Assembly: GCA_022711465.1 (NCBI GenBank) | Contig: JAKLEZ010000017.1 | Span: forward strand, 1 to 64,000 | Direction: 5' to 3' | Origin: Planctomycetota bacterium | Lineage (GTDB): Bacteria > Planctomycetota > Phycisphaerae > UBA1845 > PWPN01 | DNA length: 64,000 nt | In this document: piece by piece, positions 1 through 7,184 of the stretch | Position numbering within the stretch: the stretch's first letter is position 1 | Layout of the letters: each line of letters opens with the position of its first letter | The notes under the pieces: generated by a model | The model's database searches: none | What the model saw: the letters and a program-made list of their open reading frames with translations, nothing else | Told to the model about the DNA's origin: nothing | Program-made: the position numbers and the translations under genes

Positions 1-113
1 AAGTGTCCGCCTGGCAAAGGGATCGGAACACGCGGGTGACCAAAGTGAACTGGCGTTTCACCATGGCGGATGCGCGGGTGAAGCTCAAGAGGCTTTACCC
101 CTCAATTGAGTAG
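1..113 (+). CDS. IS630-family transposase, C-terminal fragment (5' end outside window)
   Basis: The frame from base 3 encodes about 36 residues ending in NWRFTMADARVKLKRLYPS followed by two residues and TAG. Transposases of the IS630 family commonly end with a segment of the form DWRFTTADARIKLKRLYPS, so the match is to the extreme C-terminus of the DDE transposase, after the catalytic residues. The remainder lies upstream of the window, so whether the element is intact cannot be judged. The TAG stop is itself the first part of a short inverted repeat (111-126) that probably marks the element end. The fragment lies only about 40 bases before hypD, in the same direction. It could be a complete, active insertion sequence or a relic. 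Confidence 0.72.
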   Translation, partial: VSAWQRDRNTRVTKVNWRFTMADARVKLKRLYPSIE

Positions 114-126
114 TGTCGGAGCACTA
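111..126 (+). repeat. Short inverted repeat at probable IS630 right end
   Basis: TAGTG, six bases, CACTA. The first arm contains the transposase stop codon. IS630-type elements insert at TA and often have the transposase gene running into the terminal repeat, so this is a reasonable candidate for the right boundary. The left end is outside the window, so the terminal-repeat pairing cannot be tested here. Confidence 0.4.
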
Positions 127-154
127 GGCCGGCCTTTGCGGTACGGAAGCACAC

Positions 155-1276
155 GTGAGCCGATTGCGAACAGAACAGCTGATCCACCAGATCGAGACGC
201 TGGCTCGTGCTACGGGCCCGGTTCAGATCATGGAGGTGTGCGGCACGCACACGGTGTCGCTTTTTCGCAGCGGGGTGAAATCGCTGATGCCGGCCGAGGT
301 GCGTCTGGTCAGCGGCCCGGGCTGTCCGGTGTGTGTGACGTCTCAAGGCTACATCGACGCGGCCTGCGATCTCGCCTCCCGAGAAGGGATAACCGTCTGC
401 ACCTACGGGGACATGGTGCGTGTGCCCGGACGGTCCGGCAGTCTGGAAAACCGCCGCGCGGCCGGGGCACAGGTGGTAGTGGTCTACTCCGCCCGCGACG
501 CGGTCAAGTTTGCCGAGCAGCACGCCGACCGCAAGGTGGTGTTCCTGGCGGTCGGCTTTGAGACGACCGCTCCGGCCACGGCGGCTGCCGTGCTCGAGGC
601 CACCCGGCGGCGATTGATGAACTTGTGGATCCTGCCCGGGCACAAGTTGGTCATACCGGCGATGGCCGCCCTGCTGGCTGGCGGTGACGTGCCGATTCGA
701 GGTTTTCTGCTGCCCGGCCACGTCAGCGTGGTGATTGGGACCCAGGTCTACCGGCCGATTGCCGAGCGCTATCGGAAACCCTGTGCGGTCACTGGCTTTG
801 AACCGGAGCAAATGCTCGCGGGAATAGCGAATGTCATGGAGCAGATCTCAGCGGGCGTGAGCCGGATCGACAATGTCTATGGCGTCGCTGTCCGCGATGG
901 GGGCAACCCCCAAGCGCTCGGTTTCATCGACGAGGTATTTGAGCCTGAGGACACCATCTGGCGAGCGATGGGAACCATCCCGATGAGTGGCCTGGGGCTT
1001 CGCGAGCGGTTCTTGCGGTTCGACGCCTTGCGGAAGTTCGATCTGACCATCGGTCAGGATTATGACCCCCCGGGGTGCAAGTGCGGCCAGGTCATTCAGG
1101 GCAAACTCGAGCCATCTTCCTGTGGCCTCTTTGGCGAGCACTGCACCCCTTCGCACCCTGTGGGCCCCTGCATGGTCAGCAGTGAAGGGACTTGCGCCGC
1201 GTGGTTCAAGTACGGTCGCCGCGAGCGGCGAGAGGGCAACGCTTCCAGTTCTGGAGTGCAGACCGCAACACGATGA
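155..1276 (+). CDS. hypD: Hydrogenase maturation factor HypD
   Basis: HypD forms the scaffold with HypC on which the Fe(CN)2CO group of NiFe hydrogenases is assembled in the cytoplasm. The 373-residue product has the family landmarks: IMEVCGTHT near residue 25, SGPGCPVCVT near 50, VGFETTAPAT, LLPGHVSVVIGT, and a cysteine-rich C-terminus (PPGCKCGQV, SSCGLFGEHC, GPCMVSSEGTCAAW) that ligates the [4Fe-4S] cluster. The start is GTG with GGAAG just upstream; an in-frame TAG at 125-127, inside the probable IS end, blocks any longer frame. The usual N-terminal stretch resembling YVDEFRD is absent, so the first few codons may have been lost to the insertion. The TGA stop overlaps the ATG of hypE. Confidence 0.95.
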   Translation: MSRLRTEQLIHQIETLARATGPVQIMEVCGTHTVSLFRSGVKSLMPAEVRLVSGPGCPVCVTSQGYIDAACDLASREGITVCTYGDMVRVPGRSGSLENRRAAGAQVVVVYSARDAVKFAEQHADRKVVFLAVGFETTAPATAAAVLEATRRRLMNLWILPGHKLVIPAMAALLAGGDVPIRGFLLPGHVSVVIGTQVYRPIAERYRKPCAVTGFEPEQMLAGIANVMEQISAGVSRIDNVYGVAVRDGGNPQALGFIDEVFEPEDTIWRAMGTIPMSGLGLRERFLRFDALRKFDLTIGQDYDPPGCKCGQVIQGKLEPSSCGLFGEHCTPSHPVGPCMVSSEGTCAAWFKYGRRERREGNASSSGVQTATR

Positions 1277-2298
1277 GCATGCTTGGCAACCGAGAAGAGC
1301 AGATTATCATCGCCCATGGTGGTGGTGGAGAGAAGACCCGGCAGTTGATTGCCGAAAGATTTCTCCCCAGGTTGAGCAACCCCCTGCTGGCTCCGCTCGG
1401 CGACAGTGCCGTGCTTGACATTCCTCGCGGGCGAATCGCCTTCACGACCGATGCGCACGTCGTTCAACCGCTGGAGTTTCCGGGGGGCGACATTGGCCGG
1501 CTGTCGGTATGCGGGACGGTGAACGACCTGGCCGTCGCCGGGGCGGTTCCGGTGGCGCTCAGTCTGGCCATGGTCATGGAGGAGGGACTGCCGTTCCCTG
1601 TCCTGGATCGGATCATCAGCTCCATTGCGGAGGCGGCTCGAGAGGCGGGTATCGTCATTGCCACGGGGGACACCAAGGTCGTCGAGCGTCAGCGCGGCGA
1701 CGGCATGACAATCACGACCGCGGGTGTGGGCGCGGTGCGGGAAGGGCTGCGGCTGGACACGACGAGGATCTGTTCTGGCGACGTGATCCTGGTTACCGGC
1801 CGAATCGCCGAGCACGGGCTGGCGGTCATGTCGGCTCGCGAGGGATTGGGGCTTCAAACGGATCTGCTCAGCGATGTCGCTCCCATGAACGGCCTGATCG
1901 CCGCGGTTCTGGACTGCGGGGTTGACGTCAAGTTCATGCGCGACCCGACGCGTGGCGGGCTGGCGTGCGTACTGGCGGACCTGGCGGATGACACCGGCCT
2001 GACGATCGAGGTTCGAGAAGCGGCCATTCCTCTTTCCGGCGCCGCCCGGCACGCGGCGGAACTGCTGGGTCTTGATCCTCTCTCTGTAGCCAACGAGGGT
2101 AAGGTCGTCATGGTGGCGAGCGAGGCCGATGCTGCGAAGGTCCTGGCGATCTGTCATGGCCATCCTCTGGGGAAGCATGCCGCGATCATCGGCCGCACGG
2201 TGTCTTCTCAACCGGCACTGGTCGAGCTCGTGACGCGTAGCGGCGGGCGACGGTTGGTGCAGCGGCCATACGGCGAGGAGCTCCCCCGGATCTGCTGA
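1273..2298 (+). CDS. hypE: Carbamoyl-dehydratase HypE
   Basis: HypE uses ATP to dehydrate a C-terminal thiocarbamate to thiocyanate, making the cyanide ligands of NiFe hydrogenase. The 341-residue product has the PurM-like ATP-binding fold: AHGGGGEKTRQLI near residue 15, GDSAVLD, FTTDAHVVQP, and ATGDTKVVE. It ends in PRIC, the conserved terminal cysteine that carries the carbamoyl group, so the protein is complete. I chose ATG 1273, which overlaps the hypD stop as ATGA (translational coupling). Frames starting earlier would run inside hypD and add residues not seen in the family. HypF, the carbamoyl donor for this residue, is not in the window. Confidence 0.95.
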   Translation: MSMLGNREEQIIIAHGGGGEKTRQLIAERFLPRLSNPLLAPLGDSAVLDIPRGRIAFTTDAHVVQPLEFPGGDIGRLSVCGTVNDLAVAGAVPVALSLAMVMEEGLPFPVLDRIISSIAEAAREAGIVIATGDTKVVERQRGDGMTITTAGVGAVREGLRLDTTRICSGDVILVTGRIAEHGLAVMSAREGLGLQTDLLSDVAPMNGLIAAVLDCGVDVKFMRDPTRGGLACVLADLADDTGLTIEVREAAIPLSGAARHAAELLGLDPLSVANEGKVVMVASEADAAKVLAICHGHPLGKHAAIIGRTVSSQPALVELVTRSGGRRLVQRPYGEELPRIC

Positions 2299-2299
2299 C

Positions 2300-2692
2300 A
2301 TGCACGAGGCAACCCTAGCCATGGCGATCGTGGAGCAGGTGGTCGAGGCCGCGTCTCCGCACCAAGTCACCCGAATCAGCGAGATTGAGATCGACGTCGG
2401 GGTGCTCAAGCAGGTTGTTTGCGAATCGCTGCTTCTGGCCTTCGAGGCGTGTGCCGCGGGCACCCTGGCCGAGGGCGCCGTTCTCAAGATCAACGAGATT
2501 CCTCCTGTGGCCGCGTGTCAGGAGTGCGGGAAGGAGTTCACCCCCGACCTGGCGGAACTGAGTTTCGTCTGTCCCGGCTGCGGCAAGGCGAGCGTGACCC
2601 TGATTGGCGGCGACGAGATCCTGCTGAGAAGCATGACCTGCGAGCAGAACGACGCCCCGGCGGCCACGGTTGCACCACGCAAGGAGACGTGA
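2300..2692 (+). CDS. hypA: Nickel metallochaperone HypA
   Basis: HypA delivers nickel to the hydrogenase large subunit together with HypB. The 130-residue product begins MHEATLAMAIVEQV, with the essential nickel-binding His2, and has the zinc motif CQECGKEF...CPGCG (two CxxC pairs, residues about 73-98). It starts one base after the hypE stop. The tail after the zinc domain (MTCEQNDAPAATVAPRKET) makes it longer than the usual 110-115 residues. It could act with a urease-type system instead, but the neighbours argue for hydrogenase. Confidence 0.93.
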   Translation: MHEATLAMAIVEQVVEAASPHQVTRISEIEIDVGVLKQVVCESLLLAFEACAAGTLAEGAVLKINEIPPVAACQECGKEFTPDLAELSFVCPGCGKASVTLIGGDEILLRSMTCEQNDAPAATVAPRKET

Positions 2693-2696
2693 TCGG

Positions 2697-3353
2697 ATGA
2701 TGAAGGTTCAGGTTGTTCAGAACGTCCTCAAGGCGAATGATGCCGTGGCTGCGGCAAATCGCAGGATTCTCGGGGAGGCCAAGCTCCTGGCCCTCAACCT
2801 CATGAGCTCTCCGGGCAGCGGCAAGACCACCTTGCTGGAGAAGACCATTCCTATGCTGGGTTCCGCGTGTCCATCGGCCGTCCTGGTGGGCGATCTTCAG
2901 ACGACCCGCGACGCCGAACGGCTGAGCAGCATTGCCACCGACGTCGTCCAGATCAATACCGGGACCGGCTGCCATCTGTCGGCCACCCAGGTCGCCGAGG
3001 CGCTGACGGGCCTGGATCTCGGGCGGCTCGGGTTTCTGTTCATCGAGAACGTGGGCAACATGGTCTGCCCGGCGGACTTTGACTTGGGTGAACACCGCAA
3101 GGTCGTGTTGCTCAGTGTCCCGGAGGGCGACGACAAGGTCGCCAAGTACTACACGCTCTTCCAGCGGGCAGACATCATCCTGCTCACCAAGGTCGAGTTG
3201 CTCAGCGTATTGGATTTCCGTATCGACCGGGTGCAGGATGATCTGGCCAAGCTGAATACCCGGGCGCCGTTCATTCAGCTGTCGGCCAAGACGGGCCAGG
3301 GCATGGACCAGTGGATCACGTGGCTTCACCAGCAACGGGCTGCGGTGAGATAG
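2697..3353 (+). CDS. hypB: Hydrogenase maturation GTPase HypB
   Basis: HypB is the SIMIBI-class GTPase that powers nickel insertion. The 218-residue product has Walker A SSPGSGKTTLLEKT (near residue 33), GDLQTTRDAERL, the metal-site segment TGTGCHLSATQV, and the switch region ENVGNMVCPADFDLGEH. The base-specificity motif usually written NKxD reads TKVE here, a mild departure. There is no N-terminal CxxCGC nickel motif and no histidine-rich nickel store, so this is the short form. ATG 2697 lies four bases after the hypA stop, next to a second ATG at 2700. It is the last gene of the hyp operon; a 78-base gap follows. Confidence 0.94.
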   Translation: MMKVQVVQNVLKANDAVAAANRRILGEAKLLALNLMSSPGSGKTTLLEKTIPMLGSACPSAVLVGDLQTTRDAERLSSIATDVVQINTGTGCHLSATQVAEALTGLDLGRLGFLFIENVGNMVCPADFDLGEHRKVVLLSVPEGDDKVAKYYTLFQRADIILLTKVELLSVLDFRIDRVQDDLAKLNTRAPFIQLSAKTGQGMDQWITWLHQQRAAVR

Positions 3354-3431
3354 CGATCGAGATCTCTGGCCAGACAGTCTCGCCTCGACCGCCGCGCTGA
3401 CGGTTGTCCGTCCGAGGATCTCGGCTGCAAT

Positions 3432-5177
3432 ATGGATGTCATTTGTTCCCGTCCGATGTTCGTGATTCTGGCATTCGTCGTGGGTGGTGGGCCTGCGTTT
3501 GCCGCGCGGACAAGACCCCAGCCTCGCCCGCAGGCCGGGCCGCCTGCGGCTGCGGAATTCAGGGGAATGTGGGTCACGCGTTTCGAATGGCCGAGCTCCG
3601 ACCAAGCCCAGTGTCGAGCCAAGATCGACAAGATCCTGAGCACCCTGGCCCGCAACCACTTCAACGCGGCCATCTTCCAGGTTCGCGGGCAGGCGGACAC
3701 TTTCTATCCGTCGCCCGAAGAGCCCTGGTCGCCGATGATCTCGCCGAGCGGCACGGAACCCGGTTGGGATCCCCTGGGGTACGCCGTTGAGGTTGCTCAC
3801 CGGCAGGGTCTGGAGTTTCACGCCTATATCAATACCCACACCATTTGGCAGCACGACCGCAAGGAGGTGCCGGGGGTTCCATCGCACCTGTTCTACCGGC
3901 GCGGCGACGCTGCGACGCCCGGTTGCCATGATTGGCTGATCCACGACGACCAGGGTCGACCGGTGCAATGGGGTGGCGACAACTACGTGTGGCTGGCACC
4001 GGGAGTACCTGCCGCCCAAGCCTATGTTCGCAGGCAAGTCATGTACGTGGTGCAGCAGTATGACATCGACGGTGTTCATTTCGATCGCATTCGCACGGCC
4101 GGGGCGGAGTTCTCCCATGACCCGATCTCCGTTTCTCGCCAAAGTCTGGGCAGCGAGGGCAATCCGGGTAATCTGGACTTCGGTGACTGGACGCGCGACC
4201 AGATCACACGTCTGCTCGGCGACCTCTACGCCCAGATTGGCGAAACGAAGCCAAGGCTCATGGTCAGCGCCACCCCGGTGGGCCTGTACCGCCAGGATCG
4301 GTATCCCAACTACCCGGACGACTTCCATTACGGCTACTCGAAGTGCTACCAGGATGCCCAAGCCTGGATGGTCGCCGGAGCCGTGGACCTCATTGTGCCG
4401 CAGATCTACTGGAACGACGGCGGAAAGCCGCCCGACTTCAGCCAAGTTCTGCCGGACTGGATTGCCCACAGCGGTGGGCGGCACGTCTGCGCAGGCCTGG
4501 TCAGTTCGATGACCGACAAGGAGATCATTCACCAGGTTCAGGAGACCCGCAAGCGAGGCGGGACAGGCGAGGTGTTCTTCTCATACGGATCGTTCAACAG
4601 GAAGGGCTACTTCCGGCTGTTCAGCCGCCCGGGCGGGCTGTACGCCAAGCAGGCGGCCACGCCCTCCCTGCCGTGGAAGGAGTGGCCTACCGACGGGATC
4701 GTCGTGGGTACCCTTCTCGATGCCGCCAGTGCAGAGCCGGTGGTGGATGCCTGGGTGGTCCGGACGGGCAGCGAACATGTCGCCTTGTCTTCCGGCGATG
4801 GTCTGTACTCATTTCTCAAGGTTCCGCCCGGCACGTACGCGCTGACCATTCGCAAACGAGGCTACGCCGAGCGGTTGATCGACAATGTGGTGGTCAACGC
4901 CGGCCAGGTCGTGCGGGTCAACGCGGCCATGCTGCGGCAACCTGCCACCCAGCCAGCCGAGATGGATGAGCGGGCGGCGGAAAGCCAACCGGCCGGTCCG
5001 CCACAGCCAAGTGATATCCTGGCCGCGGACCATTCCGATGCGTCGCCCCCCCCTCGAACACCTCGCGGCAAGGGCATGGGGCTCTTCACCTGGCTTGGCA
5101 TCCTGTTGCTCGCCGGGAGCCTCTCGGCCACCCTGGTGCTGTTCCTTCTCCGGCGGACCGGCCGCCCTGAGGTCTGA
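3432..5177 (+). CDS. Exported GHL10 (DUF187) glycosidase-like protein with carboxypeptidase-regulatory-like domain
   Basis: The 581-residue protein has an N-terminal signal (hydrophobic FVILAFVVGGGPAFA, residues 10-24). A GHL10/DUF187 TIM-barrel domain follows from EFRGMWVTRFEWPSS (about 43) to about residue 400, with NHFNAAIFQVRGQADTFYPS and YDIDGVHFDRIR typical of the family. Residues about 418-500 form a carboxypeptidase-regulatory-like beta-sandwich (GIVVGTLLDAASAEPVVDAW, SFLKVPPGTYALTIRKRGY). A proline-rich linker and one C-terminal membrane helix (about 545-568, ending RR) follow. Family members are thought to act on polysaccharide or peptidoglycan-type glycans; the substrate here is unknown. 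The C-terminal anchor suggests display on the outer face of the inner membrane. A second GHL10 protein is at 16168-17415. Confidence 0.85.
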   Translation: MDVICSRPMFVILAFVVGGGPAFAARTRPQPRPQAGPPAAAEFRGMWVTRFEWPSSDQAQCRAKIDKILSTLARNHFNAAIFQVRGQADTFYPSPEEPWSPMISPSGTEPGWDPLGYAVEVAHRQGLEFHAYINTHTIWQHDRKEVPGVPSHLFYRRGDAATPGCHDWLIHDDQGRPVQWGGDNYVWLAPGVPAAQAYVRRQVMYVVQQYDIDGVHFDRIRTAGAEFSHDPISVSRQSLGSEGNPGNLDFGDWTRDQITRLLGDLYAQIGETKPRLMVSATPVGLYRQDRYPNYPDDFHYGYSKCYQDAQAWMVAGAVDLIVPQIYWNDGGKPPDFSQVLPDWIAHSGGRHVCAGLVSSMTDKEIIHQVQETRKRGGTGEVFFSYGSFNRKGYFRLFSRPGGLYAKQAATPSLPWKEWPTDGIVVGTLLDAASAEPVVDAWVVRTGSEHVALSSGDGLYSFLKVPPGTYALTIRKRGYAERLIDNVVVNAGQVVRVNAAMLRQPATQPAEMDERAAESQPAGPPQPSDILAADHSDASPPPRTPRGKGMGLFTWLGILLLAGSLSATLVLFLLRRTGRPEV

Positions 5178-5202
5178 CGGCCATGCGTCTTGTCTGCTCA
5201 GG

Positions 5203-5658
5203 TTACTGGGCGGCGCCCTTCTTTCGGAAAGCGTCCACACTGATCGCCCCGTGGCCGGTCATGGTCAGTAGCAGAGCCGAAGTGAGGAGGATCACGTTCG
5301 CGTGGAACGGTCCCTGGTCGCTGAAGAACTTCCCATTCTCATACAAGGCGATGGTGAAGCTCGCGAGCATGAGGGACATAGCCCCGGCCGGCCAGCGGCC
5401 CAGGGCGCCCAGACCGAGAAGCCCCCCCACGATGACCTCCAGGAAGGGCAATGCATAGCCATAGGGAGCTGCGAACCACACCGGCAGCCAAGCGGGCTTC
5501 ATGCTCAGAAAGACGGTGCGATAGAATTGGGCGACACCACCCTCCGCGCTGATCTTGTGGACACCCGCCAGCACGAAGTACAACCCGAGGGCAAGCCGAT
5601 TGAGCAAGAGCACCAGGTCCATCAGGCTTTTCTGCGATCCCGCCGCGGCTGCAGACAT
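5203..5658 (-). CDS. DoxX-family membrane protein
   Basis: The 151-residue protein has four predicted membrane helices in the DoxX arrangement: LVLLLNRLALGLYFVLAGVH, YGYALPFLEVIVGGLLGLGA, AGAMSLMLASFTIALYENG and a last helix near VILLTSALLLTMTGHG. DoxX members are small inner-membrane proteins, some linked to quinone or thiol redox, most without a known reaction. The start has an excellent Shine-Dalgarno (GAGGAGGA). It lies 15 bases downstream of the TIM/cyclophilin gene and is probably the last gene of a three-gene operon. The assignment is to the fold family only. Confidence 0.82.
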   Translation of the reverse strand: MSAAAAGSQKSLMDLVLLLNRLALGLYFVLAGVHKISAEGGVAQFYRTVFLSMKPAWLPVWFAAPYGYALPFLEVIVGGLLGLGALGRWPAGAMSLMLASFTIALYENGKFFSDQGPFHANVILLTSALLLTMTGHGAISVDAFRKKGAAQ

Positions 5659-5673
5659 AGGGAGTGTCCTCCT

Positions 5674-7152
5674 CTACTTCGCTCGGTAGGCCTTGTGAAT
5701 CACGGGGGGATCGACCGGCTGTGATTTCTCGCCGCCCATCATCGGGCTGTTAATCGTTTTGACGCTCTTGATCTTGTCAACCGTGTCCATACCGGCAACC
5801 ACCCGGCCAAACGCGCAGTAGCCCCAGCCGTCGTGAGCGGGATAGTCCAGGTTGTTGTTGTTCTTGACGTTGATGAAGAACTGACTCGTGGCCGAATGCG
5901 GCTGGCCGGTGCGAGCCATGGCGATCGTACCCTCTTCGTTCTTCAGGCCCTGTTTGGCTTCGTTTTGAATCCCCTCATGCAAGCCCTTCTGCTTCTCCCC
6001 GTCCATACTGACAAAGCCACCGCCCTGAATCATGAACGTCGGGATGACCCGATGGAAGATGGTACCGTTGTAGTAGCCCTCGTCCACGTAGCGAAGGAAG
6101 TTTGCCACGGTGATCGGGGCCTTGTCGGGGTACAACTCCAGGGTAAAGCTGCCCAGGCTGGTTTCGAACTCGACTCTGACGGGGCCGTTAGCCTCTTGCG
6201 TCACTGATTTGCTCCTCTTGGTAATGATCTCGCGGAGCACAGCGGCATCGTCTTTGATAGCCTTCTTCTTGCCCGCGGCGTCGAGCCGGCCCAGGCTGTC
6301 ATCCTCGATGACCACGTCGCCCTTGAAGCCGGCGTCGAAGTAGTAGCCGAGGATCTTGTCGAAGTCCAGATCCCCGGCCCGAATCGTCTCGGTGTACTTG
6401 CCGTATTCCCACCCTTTGTCACGCTGTTTCTCGCGGCGATCCTCGGGGTACTTGATGCTCTTGGCGTGGGCGTACCGCACATGGGGCGCGAACGTCTTGG
6501 CCAGATCGTAGATTGTGCTCAGCGGATGGCCGTACCAGTACATGTTGCAGGCGTCATGGGCCAGGCCGACCTGGTTGTTGGGTACGGCCTCCATGATTGG
6601 CTTGAGGACCTCGCGCTTGTTGAGATAAGGTCCGAGGTTCTCGACGGTGAGCTGAACTTTGTTGGCCTTGGCGAAAGGAGCGACCGTTTTCACGAAGTCG
6701 ACCGCCCGCCTGGTGAAGGCCTGCTCGTCGAGGTCGCCGGCGCCCAGTGGCATCATGATGACCGGAACGTTCATTTCGCCGGCGGCTTTTGCGGCCTTCT
6801 CGACCCAGGCGATGCTCGCGGCGTCGTCCTTGTCCTTGGCGAAGGGGATCACCGTACAGAATGAGACGATCTCGCAGCCGCCCTTCTTGGCTGCCTCGAG
6901 CACCTTCTGACGGTTCTCCGGAGTATCGATCCGGTAGGGACGCTCCTTGCCCTCGAAAAGGCCCGGGCAACTCAGGTCCGGCTTGAGTTCCACCTCCAAC
7001 GCGGTTGTGGTGACCTCCTTGGCAGCCGCCCAAACCGACTCGGCATCGAAGCCGCTCAGGTAGCCGTCCCGGATCCCCACCCGGCTCTCGCCGAACGCCA
7101 CGCATGAGGTCGTCACTACGCCAAGAACAGCGCAAAGCAGCTTGTGTCTCAT
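5674..7152 (-). CDS. Exported fusion: xylose-isomerase-like TIM barrel + cyclophilin-type peptidyl-prolyl isomerase
   Basis: The 492-residue product starts MRHKLLCAVLGVVTTSCVAFG, a signal peptide, preceded by GAGGAG. Residues about 22-325 are a sugar-phosphate isomerase/epimerase (AP_endonuc_2-type) TIM barrel. Likely metal ligands are Glu in LTVENLG, Asp in GLAHDACN, His in VRYAHAKS and Glu in DVVIEDDS. Residues about 340-492 are a complete cyclophilin: VEFETSLGSFTLELYPDKAP, FHRVIPTFMIQGG (the Arg, Phe, Met and Gln of the active site) and SATSQFFINV. The two domains share one frame with only a short linker (TKRSKSVTQEANG). I know of no characterised protein with this pair. Context (malectin glycosidase upstream, DoxX downstream) suggests periplasmic sugar metabolism. 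Confidence 0.88.
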   Translation of the reverse strand: MRHKLLCAVLGVVTTSCVAFGESRVGIRDGYLSGFDAESVWAAAKEVTTTALEVELKPDLSCPGLFEGKERPYRIDTPENRQKVLEAAKKGGCEIVSFCTVIPFAKDKDDAASIAWVEKAAKAAGEMNVPVIMMPLGAGDLDEQAFTRRAVDFVKTVAPFAKANKVQLTVENLGPYLNKREVLKPIMEAVPNNQVGLAHDACNMYWYGHPLSTIYDLAKTFAPHVRYAHAKSIKYPEDRREKQRDKGWEYGKYTETIRAGDLDFDKILGYYFDAGFKGDVVIEDDSLGRLDAAGKKKAIKDDAAVLREIITKRSKSVTQEANGPVRVEFETSLGSFTLELYPDKAPITVANFLRYVDEGYYNGTIFHRVIPTFMIQGGGFVSMDGEKQKGLHEGIQNEAKQGLKNEEGTIAMARTGQPHSATSQFFINVKNNNNLDYPAHDGWGYCAFGRVVAGMDTVDKIKSVKTINSPMMGGEKSQPVDPPVIHKAYRAK

Positions 7153-7184
7153 GTATCCGCTCTCCTCTGCAGGAATGATCTTGC

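Noticed and set aside
1096..2493. 465-codon open frame on the minus strand
   Set aside because: Antisense to hypD and hypE, rich in Arg, Pro and His, no domain.
2538..4532. 664-codon open frame on the minus strand
   Set aside because: It is antisense to hypA, hypB and the first GHL10 gene; composition is that of a mirror frame.
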